Shown here: in pieces, positions 1-9,926 of the stretch
How positions within the stretch are numbered: the stretch's first letter is position 1
Layout: each line of letters begins with the position of its first letter
Assembly (NCBI GenBank): GCA_017452265.1
Contig: JAFTMS010000012.1
Location: forward strand, 1-64,000
Length of the DNA: 64,000 bases
Direction of reading: 5' to 3'
DNA from: Bacteroidales bacterium
GTDB taxonomy: Bacteria; Bacteroidota; Bacteroidia; Bacteroidales; UBA932
The notes under the pieces: model-generated
What the model was told of the DNA's origin: nothing
Databases searched by the model: none
The model's input: the letters and a program-made list of their open reading frames with translations, nothing else
Program-made: the position numbers and the translations under genes

Positions 1-197
1 AGAAACTGTTTAAATTTTTCTCCGAAAAGTCATTAATTGTTGAAACTGAATAAATCTATTTGTCTATTATGCGCCTTTTCGGCATATTTTTCCTCTTTTC
101 CTCGTCAGATAGCACCGCTATCCTCCTCTGAAAGCAGAAAAAATCTACTCGAAAATTCATCATAATATTTCAAATGATAAAATTTTAAACAGTTTCT
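1..197. mobile_element. MITE-like fold-back element with terminal inverted repeats
   Basis: Positions 1-14 (AGAAACTGTTTAAA) and 184-197 (TTTAAACAGTTTCT) are perfect inverted repeats. The similarity continues imperfectly inward for about 30 more bases on each side, and the middle contains a second weaker fold-back around 100-150. The stretch has no coding capacity, is AT-rich, and ends exactly where the neighbouring minus-strand gene stops: its TAG uses bases 196-198. This size and structure fit a non-autonomous miniature inverted-repeat element. The left end lies at the window edge, so a target-site duplication cannot be checked. Confidence 0.55.
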
Positions 198-3100
198 AAA
201 ATGTTACGTTGAATGTAGGTCCGAAATACCATCGGCGTGCCGACACTCCCAGTTCGCTGCCGAGGGTGTTCAGGTCGGCATATGCCCCTGTGCCTCCGTT
301 GTATGTTCCTGTGAATCCTATCTGCACCGGCCATCCCAGCCAGAGGATGCTGTTGAGGTCCAGGGTGAGGTTCGCTCCGGCCGAATAGAGTCCGGCCTTT
401 CCTCCGGCACCTATGAACGTGTAGTCAAAATGAGGGGTCAGAACCAGTCTCTTTATGTAGAAGAAGCCTCCTATGATTCCGATGTCTCCTATATATATGG
501 GGATTGCATAGTCTGCCGTCAGCTTTGTCATGGAGCTGTTCCTGTAAGAAAGGGAGGCGAGCAGAGGTGTGTTGTCGTTCAGTCCGCGCGGAAGTACATT
601 CACGGCCGGCTGTCCGAAATAGGCCTTTGTATGGAGCTTCTGCTGGTGCATGACGGTCAGCTTGATGCCATGGCTGTCGAGCATTCCTGGAATATATCCG
701 TATCCGTAGGCATATCCCATCGGTGAAAGGTATCCGGAATTTTCAAGATTGCCGGAAGCTCCGAACTCTGCACCGATTCCCCATTTCGGGTATACGAGCG
801 AGTTGGGTGTGCTCAATGTCGAATATGCCCTCAATGAACCGGAAAGGCTGTGTCTGAAGCGGTTGCTTCCATCCATGGCTCCGATGAATACTGGATTTCC
901 GTAGAAACTTCCCTTTTCAGGCTCATAGCTCATTACGGCCATGGATGTGTTGAACATGTCGTTTCCTATTCTGTACGAAATCTTTGGGATGACGCCCCTG
1001 TACCATCCTCCGGAAGAGAAGTTGAAAGGAATGTATGCGGAAAGCCTTCCTTCGATATAAGGCGTCGGAAGCTGTCTCGACGTGATTTCAATTCCTGCGA
1101 CACCATCCTTGACATATGCGCTTGTGCTGTACTGTCTTGCGGCTCTGTCGTTGAAGTCCACGGCAAGCTCGAATATCGGATATAGGCCGGAATATGTGAA
1201 CTTCGCATGGGCTGAATGTCTCCACTCCGATGTGTTGTAAGGATCTTTGTGCGCCGAATATCCGAATTCGCCGACACCGGTCGCAAGGCTGTTCTGCATG
1301 ATTCCGGAAACTCCGAGCGAGGCAGCCTGCCATATGTAGTCGAACGACATGTTCATGATGTTGTCGACACTGACATATACGGGTGCCCAGGAGTGGACAT
1401 TGAACATGTGTGAGGCTTTGCTGTATTTCTTTGACGGATAATCCTTTATGTTTATGGATACATCCTTTCCTTCCTGCGCGCGTGCCTCCTGTTCCGCCAG
1501 TTTTTCCGCTATCGGGTACCTGTGTCTCTGCGTGAAGTCTGCGGTTCTGTCCAGAAGCGAATCCGTCGGTATGCGGAATATCCTCATGCCTTTGAGCGTC
1601 TGCGAAGAATAGTAGAGATGCCTTCCGTCGGCACTGTATGTGAAATCTGATGCTCCGTAGCGCATCGACGTCTTCTGCACGAGCCTGCCGTCTGCCGGAT
1701 AGAGGTGGTAAAGCTCGTCTGCACCTGTCTTGTCGCACGTGAACATGAGAAAACCGTCATGGCTTCGGAAATCCTTGACCATGACATGCTGAGGAGCCAG
1801 GACGGACGACCATTCCACGACGGCCGACGTGCCGTTCATGCTGCCGACCCTGTATATTCCATATCCTCCGTCCGAAAGTCCGGTCGCATACAGTCCGTCG
1901 CCGATCCATGCCGTCTCGACCACCTGAATGCTGTCAGGTGCTTCGATGGCAGCGATTTCGCGTCCGGATGCCTCATCTATGATTCCGATTGACGAACCGC
2001 CCTCCGCATGGTAGCCTGTCACTGCCATGTATGCCTCTGATGTGGACGGGGCTGGGTTATACAGCAGATCTATGGTCTTCAGCGTCCTTTTTCTTGAGCT
2101 GCCCTTCTCCATGTACCGTATCTTCGAATGCGTCTGCATGCTCCAGCGTTCGTCCGGGACATTCTCGCTCCAGTACATCCTTTCGAGGCGCGGAGACCAT
2201 TCCGGCTTTCCGATGACGGAGGCGAAGTCCGTGACCTTATGTTCCTTTCCTGCTGAGTCTATCCTCACGAGGACGGGGGCGTCGAGGTATCCCGACTTCA
2301 CTGCGTAGAGATCGTTGCCGATGAACGTATTATGTTTATAATCAGTGTATAGGCGTGGTTCTGCCGTTACCGGTTCTCCCTTCATGAACGGTGCTCTGGC
2401 ATTGGTCTCCTCCTGCCAGATGACCTTCATCGTGTCGGCGATTTCGGCGAAAGTCCTTTGGAGGTTCTTTCCGCTTGTCCTGCGGGTCACTGTCTCGAAG
2501 GCGGTCAGGTCCCATATCTGGCGCGATGCCCTGTCGTATGACTTCTGCATGAAGTACGGCTCATCCCAAAAGCAGCGGATTCCTCCGAGGGTCATGTAGC
2601 CGAGCGCATAGTAATTCGGTGTGTAGTGTCTTTGGGAACCGTACAGCCATCTGTTCCAGTTCCTCATGTCTGATGCATCGAATGCCACACGATAATAGTT
2701 GAGGAAATCCGCTACACGTCCACGTCCTGACCGTGTGAGAGCTGTTTCAGCCACAACCGCATCACCTTCAATGAAATACATTCCAGGATACACGATTGAT
2801 ACGAGGATGTTCCACATTTCTCCGAAAGCCCAGCCGAAAGGTCTTTGAGCCCTCGTCATTCCGAACTGCATCTGGGTGACGTGCCTTCCTTCATGAATGG
2901 ACAGCATCGTGGACCATGGAAGCGGTTCTGGATCGTATGCGGAAGGTATTGTGAACAGGTCCATGCGCTTCGGGGCCCATGCCACGGAACCGTTGGACGT
3001 GTTGTATGCATGCATGACCACCGGCATCCTTCTTCTTCCCTGACCTCCTGCCAGATAGCCTGTCGTCAGCGAGACCGGGACTCTGTATGCCTCCAGTTTC

Positions 3101-3276
3101 GATCCGTAAACATTTGCAAGCGAGTCGGTTCCTTCCGGATAGATCACGCGGAAGTTTTCCGTGTCCTTGTAGCGCCATTTCAGTTTTCCCGGGTCGTCTC
3201 CGGTCACATAGAACTGGGCTGAGGCCAGGGCCGGAAAAAGCATTATGGCTATTGTAAGTATATATTTCATTTTCAT
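196..3276 (-). CDS. secreted HExxH / beta-propeller / beta-barrel protein
   Basis: A 1026-residue protein with an N-terminal signal peptide (residues 1-20, ending ALASA-Q). Residues 128-132 read HEGRH, a zinc-protease HExxH motif, and E170 in IEGDAVVAE is a plausible third ligand of the gluzincin type. About residues 300-620 contain repeated short strands typical of a TolB/WD40-like beta-propeller. The last 370 residues are rich in alternating aromatic strands and end in Phe, as outer-membrane barrels do. The likely layout is a surface or periplasmic metallopeptidase-like domain, a propeller and a membrane barrel in one chain. Substrate is unknown. The start is supported by the signal peptide and by a TAGATTTG box just upstream. 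The stop codon lies at the edge of the left repeat element. Confidence 0.75.
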   Translation of the reverse strand: MKMKYILTIAIMLFPALASAQFYVTGDDPGKLKWRYKDTENFRVIYPEGTDSLANVYGSKLEAYRVPVSLTTGYLAGGQGRRRMPVVMHAYNTSNGSVAWAPKRMDLFTIPSAYDPEPLPWSTMLSIHEGRHVTQMQFGMTRAQRPFGWAFGEMWNILVSIVYPGMYFIEGDAVVAETALTRSGRGRVADFLNYYRVAFDASDMRNWNRWLYGSQRHYTPNYYALGYMTLGGIRCFWDEPYFMQKSYDRASRQIWDLTAFETVTRRTSGKNLQRTFAEIADTMKVIWQEETNARAPFMKGEPVTAEPRLYTDYKHNTFIGNDLYAVKSGYLDAPVLVRIDSAGKEHKVTDFASVIGKPEWSPRLERMYWSENVPDERWSMQTHSKIRYMEKGSSRKRTLKTIDLLYNPAPSTSEAYMAVTGYHAEGGSSIGIIDEASGREIAAIEAPDSIQVVETAWIGDGLYATGLSDGGYGIYRVGSMNGTSAVVEWSSVLAPQHVMVKDFRSHDGFLMFTCDKTGADELYHLYPADGRLVQKTSMRYGASDFTYSADGRHLYYSSQTLKGMRIFRIPTDSLLDRTADFTQRHRYPIAEKLAEQEARAQEGKDVSINIKDYPSKKYSKASHMFNVHSWAPVYVSVDNIMNMSFDYIWQAASLGVSGIMQNSLATGVGEFGYSAHKDPYNTSEWRHSAHAKFTYSGLYPIFELAVDFNDRAARQYSTSAYVKDGVAGIEITSRQLPTPYIEGRLSAYIPFNFSSGGWYRGVIPKISYRIGNDMFNTSMAVMSYEPEKGSFYGNPVFIGAMDGSNRFRHSLSGSLRAYSTLSTPNSLVYPKWGIGAEFGASGNLENSGYLSPMGYAYGYGYIPGMLDSHGIKLTVMHQQKLHTKAYFGQPAVNVLPRGLNDNTPLLASLSYRNSSMTKLTADYAIPIYIGDIGIIGGFFYIKRLVLTPHFDYTFIGAGGKAGLYSAGANLTLDLNSILWLGWPVQIGFTGTYNGGTGAYADLNTLGSELGVSARRWYFGPTFNVTF

Positions 3277-3295
3277 ATTTGCGTCAAGTTGGGGG

Positions 3296-3303
3296 CAAAT
3301 CTA
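3296..3303 (-). promoter_or_regulatory. -7 box TAGATTTG for the 196-3276 gene
   Basis: On the minus strand TAGATTTG matches the Bacteroidetes -7 consensus TAnnTTTG, 19 bases before the start codon. It lies back-to-back with the plus-strand box at 3315, so the two genes share a compact divergent promoter region. Confidence 0.5.
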
Positions 3304-3314
3304 ATATTTTTTTA

Positions 3315-3322
3315 TATTTTTG
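3315..3322 (+). promoter_or_regulatory. -7 box TATTTTTG for the Na/Pi cotransporter
   Basis: TATTTTTG matches TAnnTTTG and lies 41 bases before the ATG at 3364, giving a normal leader. No clear -33 TTTG is visible in the T-rich stretch upstream. Confidence 0.5.
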
Positions 3323-3363
3323 CGACTTATTCGCTTGAATTTATATTAAGTTAACCGAATTAT

Positions 3364-5127
3364 ATGACAACTATCCTAAACGTGCTTTCCGTGCTCGGAG
3401 GTCTCTGCATGTTCCTCTACGGAATGGCGCTCATGAGTGAAGGCCTTCAGAAATCGGCAGGTGACCGCCTCAGGTCATTCATGGCCTCAATGACATCCAA
3501 TGCGTTCAAGCGCGTCCTCACCGGTACAGTGGTGACAGCCCTCGTGCAGTCTTCTTCCGCAACCACCATCATGGTCGTCAGCTTCGTCAATGCAGGTCTT
3601 CTTACTCTCGGAAACGCCATCGGCGTGATCATGGGTGCGAACATCGGAACCACCCTCACCGCGTGGATCACATCTCTCGGATTCTCAGTGAACATCGCCC
3701 TCTTCGCAGTGCCTATGATGGCTCTCGGCTTCCTTCTCCATTCGATGAAGAAGCCTTCTCTCAAGAATGTGGGCCAGTTCCTGATGGGATTCTCGATCAT
3801 GTATGTGGGACTTACGTTCATGAAGGACTGCTCGAATGCGATTCTCGGGGACTACCAGACGGGCATGATGACCTTCTTCGGAAGCATCAACGACTTCGGC
3901 TTCGGCTCCGTGCTTCTCTTCCTTGCGGCCGGTACGATCCTCACCATCGTCCTTCAGGCATCCAGCGCGACAATGGCCATAACCATGCTTCTCGCGGCTT
4001 CGGGACTCATCGACTTCCAGCTCGCTGTGGCAATGGTGCTCGGTGAGAACATCGGAACGACGATCACGGCAAACATGGCGGCGGCAGTGGCCAACACCTC
4101 GGCAAAGAGAGCTGCGCGTGCCCATACGATATTCAACGTCATAGGTGTGATATGGGTGCTCATACTCTTCAAGCCTATAGTCAGCCTCATCTGCATCATA
4201 ATGGAATCCCTCGGATTCTATGACCCTATGGAGGCGAGCCGTCATCTTGCAATGCTTGCGGATACGGGTGCGACTGCCGATGCAGCGGAAATGGAGATGT
4301 ACAAGAACTCCCTCCTTTACGGCATCGCGATGCTCCACACCCTCTTCAATGTTACTAATACATGCATCCTCATATGGTTCGTTCCTGTAATCGAGAAGAT
4401 CGTATGCAAGATGGTCAAGGAGCCTAAGGGCGAGACGGAAGTGTTCAGACTCAAGTACATATCGGGAGGTCCTCTCGCGACTGCGGAACTTTCTATCGCA
4501 GAGGCGGAGCAGGAGATCGTACATTTCGCGGAAATATGCCGCAACGGCTTCGGCTATGTGCGCCAGGCTGTGAACGAGCAGGATCCTGAGAAGTTCGACA
4601 CCTTCAACGAGAAGCTCATCAAGTACGAGGAAATCACCGACAGAATCGAATACGAGATCGCCCAGTACCTCAATGAGGTGTCGAAGAACGAGATCAGCGA
4701 AGAGTCTGCGGACAGGATCAAGGCGATGTACAAGATCATCGGCGAGATGGAGTCCCTCGGAGATTCAGGCGAGTCGATAGGACGTATACTCAAGAGGAAG
4801 AGCATCCACAAGCAGACCTTCGATCCGTACATCCTCGACCGTCTCAACAAGATGATGGATGTCGTGCAGAAGGCATACGACGTGATGGTGGAGAACCTCA
4901 GGACAGAGAACCTCAAGGACATCTCGAATGCACAGAACTGCGAGTACAACATCAACGAGTGCAGAAACAATCTCCGCGAGGAACATATACTCAACATCGA
5001 GAACAACACATACAGCTACCTCACGGGAGTATATTACATGGACGTTCTTGCCGAGCTTGAGAAGCTTGGAGACTTCATGATCAACATCTCGCAGGCTGTA
5101 GTGGGAAAATATGAATATGAGAAATAG
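3364..5127 (+). CDS. Na/Pi cotransporter family protein with PhoU-like C-terminal domain
   Basis: A 587-residue inner-membrane protein. The first ~350 residues are hydrophobic and hold the two family signature repeats: QSSSATT at residue 62 and QASSATM at about residue 198, each after a Gly-rich helix. These duplicated QSSS motifs form the substrate site of type II Na/phosphate cotransporters. From about residue 370 the chain is soluble, helical and charged, like the PhoU domain found fused to bacterial members. The expected role is sodium-driven phosphate uptake or export. It leads a same-strand run that continues to folA, and the next gene overlaps its end by 17 bases. Confidence 0.9.
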   Translation: MTTILNVLSVLGGLCMFLYGMALMSEGLQKSAGDRLRSFMASMTSNAFKRVLTGTVVTALVQSSSATTIMVVSFVNAGLLTLGNAIGVIMGANIGTTLTAWITSLGFSVNIALFAVPMMALGFLLHSMKKPSLKNVGQFLMGFSIMYVGLTFMKDCSNAILGDYQTGMMTFFGSINDFGFGSVLLFLAAGTILTIVLQASSATMAITMLLAASGLIDFQLAVAMVLGENIGTTITANMAAAVANTSAKRAARAHTIFNVIGVIWVLILFKPIVSLICIIMESLGFYDPMEASRHLAMLADTGATADAAEMEMYKNSLLYGIAMLHTLFNVTNTCILIWFVPVIEKIVCKMVKEPKGETEVFRLKYISGGPLATAELSIAEAEQEIVHFAEICRNGFGYVRQAVNEQDPEKFDTFNEKLIKYEEITDRIEYEIAQYLNEVSKNEISEESADRIKAMYKIIGEMESLGDSGESIGRILKRKSIHKQTFDPYILDRLNKMMDVVQKAYDVMVENLRTENLKDISNAQNCEYNINECRNNLREEHILNIENNTYSYLTGVYYMDVLAELEKLGDFMINISQAVVGKYEYEK

Positions 5128-6067
5128 AATTCTCATCATTTCTGCGGCTGTGCTGCTTGCGGCGGGCTGCGGGGAAAGAAAGGCAGAGCGTTTTCAGGCT
5201 CTGCCTTTTCCCGATGTGGCGCTTCCGGGAATGCTTACGGATGCGCAGGACAGGGCTGGATACATGGCTGAACATTACTGGGATGCCTTTGCGGACACTT
5301 CGAGGACATATCCTTGCGATTCGCTTCTGGTGAGCGGAGTCCGGAAGGAAGATGTCGAGCAGAGGTTTGCAGACTGGCTGTCGGTTCTGGATATGGTCGG
5401 CCTGTCTGATGCCCAAAAGGCGGTTGCACGGCTTTTCGACAGGGCGGCGTCTTGCGAAGCGAAGGACACGGCTTCGAATGTGCTCGACACTTTTGCGGAA
5501 TTGGCCGAAAAGTACCTTTACGACCCGAATTCGCCGTTCAGAAATGAAGATGTGTATTTGCCTTTCGTGAGCCGCATGGCCTCATTCAAGGGTATTTCTG
5601 AGCTTCAGAGAGGCAAATATGCCCGTGATGCGAGACTTTGTTCGCTGAATCAGGGCGGAACCGTCGCTGCGGACTTCCGTTTCATGGACGCTTCCGGAAG
5701 GATGCATACCCTGCACGGCATAAAGGCGGAGCAGACTCTTCTCTTCTTCAGCAATCCGGGCTGCGAGGCATGCCTTGAAATCATAAACACGCTGAAGGGA
5801 AATCCGCAGATTTCGTCGATGGTCGCTTCCGGAAGGCTCGCTGTCGTGAATGTGTACATAGACGAAGACATAGCGGCATGGAGGGATTATATGCCGGTAT
5901 ATCCGAAGGAATGGTACAACGGCTTCGATCCGGACATGGTCATAAGGACGGACATGCTGTACAGCGTGCGTGCGATACCGTCGCTGTATCTGCTTGACGC
6001 TCAGAAGCGTGTGATACTGAAGGATGCACCGGAGCAGAAGGTCTTCGCTGCGCTTGAAAGAATGTAG
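5111..6067 (+). CDS. DUF5106-like lipoprotein with thioredoxin-like fold
   Basis: A 318-residue predicted lipoprotein; the signal peptide ends in a lipobox with Cys20 (LLAAGC). The N-terminal half is a helical region resembling DUF5106, which in Bacteroidales precedes a thioredoxin-like domain. Residues from about 190 form that domain, with FFSNPGCEAC containing C218-x-x-C221 in the TlpA/AhpC-type active-site position and a cis-Pro loop later (AIPSLYLLD). A periplasmic thiol-redox role is likely. The start overlaps the transporter stop by 17 bases; Met3 is an alternative start. Translational coupling with the upstream gene is likely. Confidence 0.7.
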   Translation: MNMRNRILIISAAVLLAAGCGERKAERFQALPFPDVALPGMLTDAQDRAGYMAEHYWDAFADTSRTYPCDSLLVSGVRKEDVEQRFADWLSVLDMVGLSDAQKAVARLFDRAASCEAKDTASNVLDTFAELAEKYLYDPNSPFRNEDVYLPFVSRMASFKGISELQRGKYARDARLCSLNQGGTVAADFRFMDASGRMHTLHGIKAEQTLLFFSNPGCEACLEIINTLKGNPQISSMVASGRLAVVNVYIDEDIAAWRDYMPVYPKEWYNGFDPDMVIRTDMLYSVRAIPSLYLLDAQKRVILKDAPEQKVFAALERM

Positions 6068-6096
6068 GACTTGAATTATATAAAAGACAAAACGAT

Positions 6097-7146
6097 ATGA
6101 AAACAGACAAGGAATTATGGGGCAAGACCTCTTGCGGAAAGGAAATTTATCTCTATACGCTTACGAATGAGTCCGGCTCATACGTCAAACTTTCGAACAT
6201 AGGGGCTGCAATCGTCTCTGTGGCCGTTCCTGACAAGGACGGAGTACTGGCGGACGTGGTCCTGGGCTATCCTGAGGCAGAGAGCTATTTCGGTGACGGC
6301 CCATGTGCAGGAAAGGTGCCGGGAAGATATGCAAACCGCATCGCCCTCGGGCGTTTCACCCTCGACGGAAAGGAGTACGGACTGCCGATAAACAACGGCC
6401 CGAACAGCCTTCACGGAGGTCCTCAGGGCTTCCAGAACAAGGTGTGGGAGAGCCGCGAGCATGAAGGCGGTGTGGAGTTCCTGTATTACTCCGAGGATGG
6501 TGAAATGGGCTATCCGGGCGCACTGAAGGCTGTTGCACGTTACGACTGGAGCGAAGAGAACGAGCTTCGTCTCACGCTGACGGCGGAATCGGACGCGCCG
6601 ACCGTGATAAATCTCACCAACCATGCATATTTCAACCTGAACGGCGAGGGCAACGGAAACATCCTCGGACATACGCTCAGGCTCAATGCTTCGGAATATC
6701 TTCCGACCGACGAGACTCAGATTCCGCTCGGAGAGAGCGCTCCGGTGGCAGGAACGCCTATGGATTTCGTGAACGAGAAGCCTATCGGTCAGGATATAAA
6801 CGCCGATTTCCAGGCCCTCAAGATAGGTAAGGGATACGACCACTGCTGGGTTATCGACGGTGCTGAGCCGGGACAGCTCCAGTTCTGCGGCGAACTCTAT
6901 GCTCCGGAAAGCGGAAGGAAGCTTGAGGTGTTTACGACACAGCCGGGAGTGCAGGTCTATACAGGAAACTGGCTTGCAGGCTGCCCAGAGGGTAAGAACG
7001 GACATGTGTACGGAGACTATGACGGTGTGGCGATCGAGTGTCAGAACTATCCTGACGCTCCGAACAAGGCCGACTATCCGTCGCCTGTCCTCCGTCCGGG
7101 AGAGGTCTACGAACAGGCCATCATCTTTGCATTCGGAACACGTTAG
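6097..7146 (+). CDS. galM: aldose 1-epimerase (mutarotase)
   Basis: A 349-residue protein of the GalM family, which interconverts alpha and beta anomers of galactose, glucose and related aldoses. Visible motifs are the substrate Arg in [10 protein letters not shown], the catalytic His in [12 protein letters not shown] (about residue 176) and the catalytic Glu in [13 protein letters not shown] (about residue 314). There is no signal peptide, so it is cytoplasmic. It starts 29 bases after the preceding gene. Its TAG stop is followed at once by ATCCTCACGTCG, the same sequence that begins the repeat at 32998; see findings. Confidence 0.93.
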   Translation: MKTDKELWGKTSCGKEIYLYTLTNESGSYVKLSNIGAAIVSVAVPDKDGVLADVVLGYPEAESYFGDGPCAGKVPGRYANRIALGRFTLDGKEYGLPINNGPNSLHGGPQGFQNKVWESREHEGGVEFLYYSEDGEMGYPGALKAVARYDWSEENELRLTLTAESDAPTVINLTNHAYFNLNGEGNGNILGHTLRLNASEYLPTDETQIPLGESAPVAGTPMDFVNEKPIGQDINADFQALKIGKGYDHCWVIDGAEPGQLQFCGELYAPESGRKLEVFTTQPGVQVYTGNWLAGCPEGKNGHVYGDYDGVAIECQNYPDAPNKADYPSPVLRPGEVYEQAIIFAFGTR

Positions 7147-7162
7147 ATCCTCACGTCGAATC

Positions 7163-7957
7163 ATGAAACAGTATTTAGACCTATTGCGCCATATCCGTGA
7201 GAACGGCACGATGAAGTCCGACCGCACGGGTGTCGGCACTCAGAGCGTGTTCGGATACCAGATGCGTTTCAATCTTGCGGACGGATTCCCCCTTCTCACC
7301 ACCAAGAAGGTGCATCTCAAATCGATAATCTACGAGCTCCTGTGGTTCATTGCAGGGGATACTAACGTGAAGTATCTCCAGGATCACGGTGTGACCATAT
7401 GGGACGAGTGGGCCGATGAAAACGGCGACCTCGGACCTGTATACGGCCATCAGTGGCGCAGCTGGCCCACACCGGACGGCGGCACGATAGACCAGCTTTC
7501 GAACGTCATCGAGACCCTGAAGAAGAATCCGGATTCACGCCGTATGATTGTGTCTGCATGGAATGTCGCGGAGGTGGAGAAGATGGCCCTTCCGCCCTGC
7601 CACTCGCTCTTCCAGTTCTATGTGGCTGACGGAAAGCTCTCCTGCCAGCTCTATCAGCGCAGTGCCGACGTATTCCTCGGAGTGCCGTTCAATATAGCCT
7701 CCTATGCGCTTCTGACCATGATGATAGCTCAGGTATGCGGCTACGAACCGGGTGAATTCATCCATACGACAGGCGACACTCATATCTATCAGAACCATTT
7801 CGAGCAGGTCGCCCTCCAGCTCAGCCGCAATCCGCGTCCGCTTCCCAAGATGAAGATGAATCCGGAAGTGAAGAGCATCTTCGACTTCAGATACGAGGAC
7901 TTCCAGCTGACCGACTACGACCCATATCCGCGTATCCCGGCCCCGGTAGCAGTGTGA
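7163..7957 (+). CDS. thyA: thymidylate synthase
   Basis: Converts dUMP and methylene-tetrahydrofolate to dTMP and dihydrofolate. I start it at the ATG at 7163 ([11 protein letters not shown]), which gives 264 residues, the same length as E. coli ThyA, and leaves 16 bases after galM; an upstream extension in frame would overlap galM. The catalytic Cys is residue 146 in [11 protein letters not shown]. The folate-binding N-terminal DRTGVGT and the dUMP motif [12 protein letters not shown] are intact. Its natural partner folA lies 4.9 kb downstream, beyond an inserted type III restriction-modification pair. Confidence 0.97.
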   Translation: MKQYLDLLRHIRENGTMKSDRTGVGTQSVFGYQMRFNLADGFPLLTTKKVHLKSIIYELLWFIAGDTNVKYLQDHGVTIWDEWADENGDLGPVYGHQWRSWPTPDGGTIDQLSNVIETLKKNPDSRRMIVSAWNVAEVEKMALPPCHSLFQFYVADGKLSCQLYQRSADVFLGVPFNIASYALLTMMIAQVCGYEPGEFIHTTGDTHIYQNHFEQVALQLSRNPRPLPKMKMNPEVKSIFDFRYEDFQLTDYDPYPRIPAPVAV

Positions 7958-7977
7958 TTTGCTTGAAGTGCCTCAGA

Positions 7978-8002
7978 TTGGCACAAGGTTCAGTTATATT
8001 TG
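7978..8002 (+). promoter_or_regulatory. candidate promoter of mod-res
   Basis: TATATTTG at 7995-8002 matches the -7 consensus and lies 16 bases before the mod ATG. A TTG at 7978 is the nearest -33-like triplet, but the 14-base spacing is short, so only the -7 element is convincing. It would let the restriction system be transcribed independently of thyA. Confidence 0.45.
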
Positions 8003-8018
8003 TCCCAAAAACAAGACT

Positions 8019-9923
8019 ATGGTAAGAGATATTATAGATAACAACGAAGCCGTGAAACCCAACGGAAAAGAAATGGAGGTGCTTCACAGGTACTTTCCGC
8101 AATGTTTCAATTCCGAAGGTAGCTTTGATATAGACAGGTTCAAAAATATCATCAGTGATGAAGTCTCTGTCGTGAAAGAAGGATATTCTTTGAATTTCCT
8201 TGGTAAAAGTTATGCTAAACTCTTGTCATCCATTGATACGACGACAGTTATCCGCCCTGACATTGAACATAATTCCAAAGAAGAGAACCGGAACAGCAGA
8301 AATCTGTATATAAGCGGTGACAATATGGACGCCTTGAAGCACCTGTTGAATTCATATTCAGGTAAAATCAAGTGCATATATATAGATCCACCGTATAATA
8401 CAGGTTCGGACGGATTTGTCTATAATGATAATTTCGGCTTTACAGCCGAAGAACTGTCAGCAAGATTGAGTGTCGGTGTGGAGCAGGCTCAGAAACTTAT
8501 GGATATGACTTCACGAGGCTCATCTTCTCATTCTGCATGGCTGACCTTTATGTCATCCCGTCTTCAGCTGGCAAAAGACCTGTTGACTGATGACGGAGTC
8601 ATATTCATTTCCATAGACGACAATGAACAGGCAAATCTGAAACTTTTGTGTGACGGTATTTTCGGCGAGGAGAATTTCGTTGCTTCAATTCCGTGGAGAA
8701 AGCGTACTGCAAAATCTGATGTACCTTTCGGAATATCACAGGATTATGAACATATTCTGGCTTATGCTTCGACTTCTTCATTTCTTGCCGGAATAGAGGG
8801 CAATTCAAGAAAATATTATGAAACGGAAGATTTTCCAGGGAGGCCGTGGCGTATTCACGATTTGACAAAGCAAACAACATCAATAGAAAGACCTAATAGT
8901 TATTTTACTATTATTAATCCTAAAAATGGTGATGAGTTTCCAGCAAACCCAAATGCTACTTGGAGGATAACGGTAGATAGTTTTCAGGAATACTATGATT
9001 CTAATAGAATAATATTTCCAGGGGACTATGTTTTTTTGAAAATATCAAAGCCGGTTCTGCGTTACTGGAAAGAAGATGATATGAAAAAGGCCGGAGAACG
9101 TTTCGGACAGGTCACGGTAAGTACTAAACTGCCTGATTCTGTGGGAATGTCCGAGAGCGGAACAAAGGAAATAACGGCTCTTTTCAATGCCAAGGTATTC
9201 AGTTATCCGAAACCGACATCCCTGATCAAGTATCTTCTGCAGATGACTGTCGATGATGGAGACATTGTCCTCGATTTCTTCTCCGGTTCTGCAACGACCG
9301 CAGATGCCGTGATGCAGCTCAATGCGGAAGACAAGACGAAGGGTTTGAGGTATATTCTGGTGCAACTCCCTGAAGTCATCAACGAAAAGACAACGGCATA
9401 CGATGAAGGATATAGGACCATTGATGAAATAGGGCAGAAAAGAATTGAACTTGCGGCAGAAAAGATCCGTAAGGAAACATCTGCCGACATAGATTACGGT
9501 TTCAGACATTATATCCTCGAAGAACCGTCCGACGATACGCTTGACAGGCTCGACAGCTTCAATCCTGATGTGATGTTTGCAGATGAAGACATCTTGAAAG
9601 AGTTCGGAAAGGAAACGGTTCTCGAGACATGGTGTGTGCGTGACGGATATGGATTTCGAGCCGAGTGCTCAGAAGTGAAGCTGGCATCATATGTTGCATA
9701 TAAATGCGGAAAACATCTGTATTTTGTCGATTCCGGACTGAATGAAGATGATATGGTCGCATTGATTGACAAGTATAATTCCGAACCGGGATTCTGCCCC
9801 GATCAGATAGTCCTGTTCGGCTATAGTTTTACATTTTCCCAGACAGAGATGATCCGCAGGAATCTGGTGATATTAAGGGATGGTGAAAAGAATCTGAAGA
9901 TTAATGTGGATTCGAGATATTAG
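8019..9923 (+). CDS. mod: type III restriction-modification methyltransferase (Mod)
   Basis: A 634-residue DNA adenine N6-methyltransferase that also supplies sequence specificity to the Mod-Res complex. Motif IV (IDPPYNTGSDGF, near residue 125) precedes motif I (LDFFSGSATTADAV, near residue 417), the beta-class order of type III Mods. The segment between them is the target-recognition region; part of it (8881-9060) is only about one third G+C, well below its flanks. I use ATG 8019, which follows a TATATTTG box; a TTG at 7959 would add 20 residues of poor quality. The res gene follows after 3 bases. Confidence 0.92.
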   Translation: MVRDIIDNNEAVKPNGKEMEVLHRYFPQCFNSEGSFDIDRFKNIISDEVSVVKEGYSLNFLGKSYAKLLSSIDTTTVIRPDIEHNSKEENRNSRNLYISGDNMDALKHLLNSYSGKIKCIYIDPPYNTGSDGFVYNDNFGFTAEELSARLSVGVEQAQKLMDMTSRGSSSHSAWLTFMSSRLQLAKDLLTDDGVIFISIDDNEQANLKLLCDGIFGEENFVASIPWRKRTAKSDVPFGISQDYEHILAYASTSSFLAGIEGNSRKYYETEDFPGRPWRIHDLTKQTTSIERPNSYFTIINPKNGDEFPANPNATWRITVDSFQEYYDSNRIIFPGDYVFLKISKPVLRYWKEDDMKKAGERFGQVTVSTKLPDSVGMSESGTKEITALFNAKVFSYPKPTSLIKYLLQMTVDDGDIVLDFFSGSATTADAVMQLNAEDKTKGLRYILVQLPEVINEKTTAYDEGYRTIDEIGQKRIELAAEKIRKETSADIDYGFRHYILEEPSDDTLDRLDSFNPDVMFADEDILKEFGKETVLETWCVRDGYGFRAECSEVKLASYVAYKCGKHLYFVDSGLNEDDMVALIDKYNSEPGFCPDQIVLFGYSFTFSQTEMIRRNLVILRDGEKNLKINVDSRY

Positions 9924-9926
9924 GAT

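Noticed and set aside
6860-7162. Upstream extension of thyA
   Set aside because: The extra 101 codons overlap galM and read as low-complexity Ser/Arg; ATG 7163 gives the standard 264-residue enzyme.
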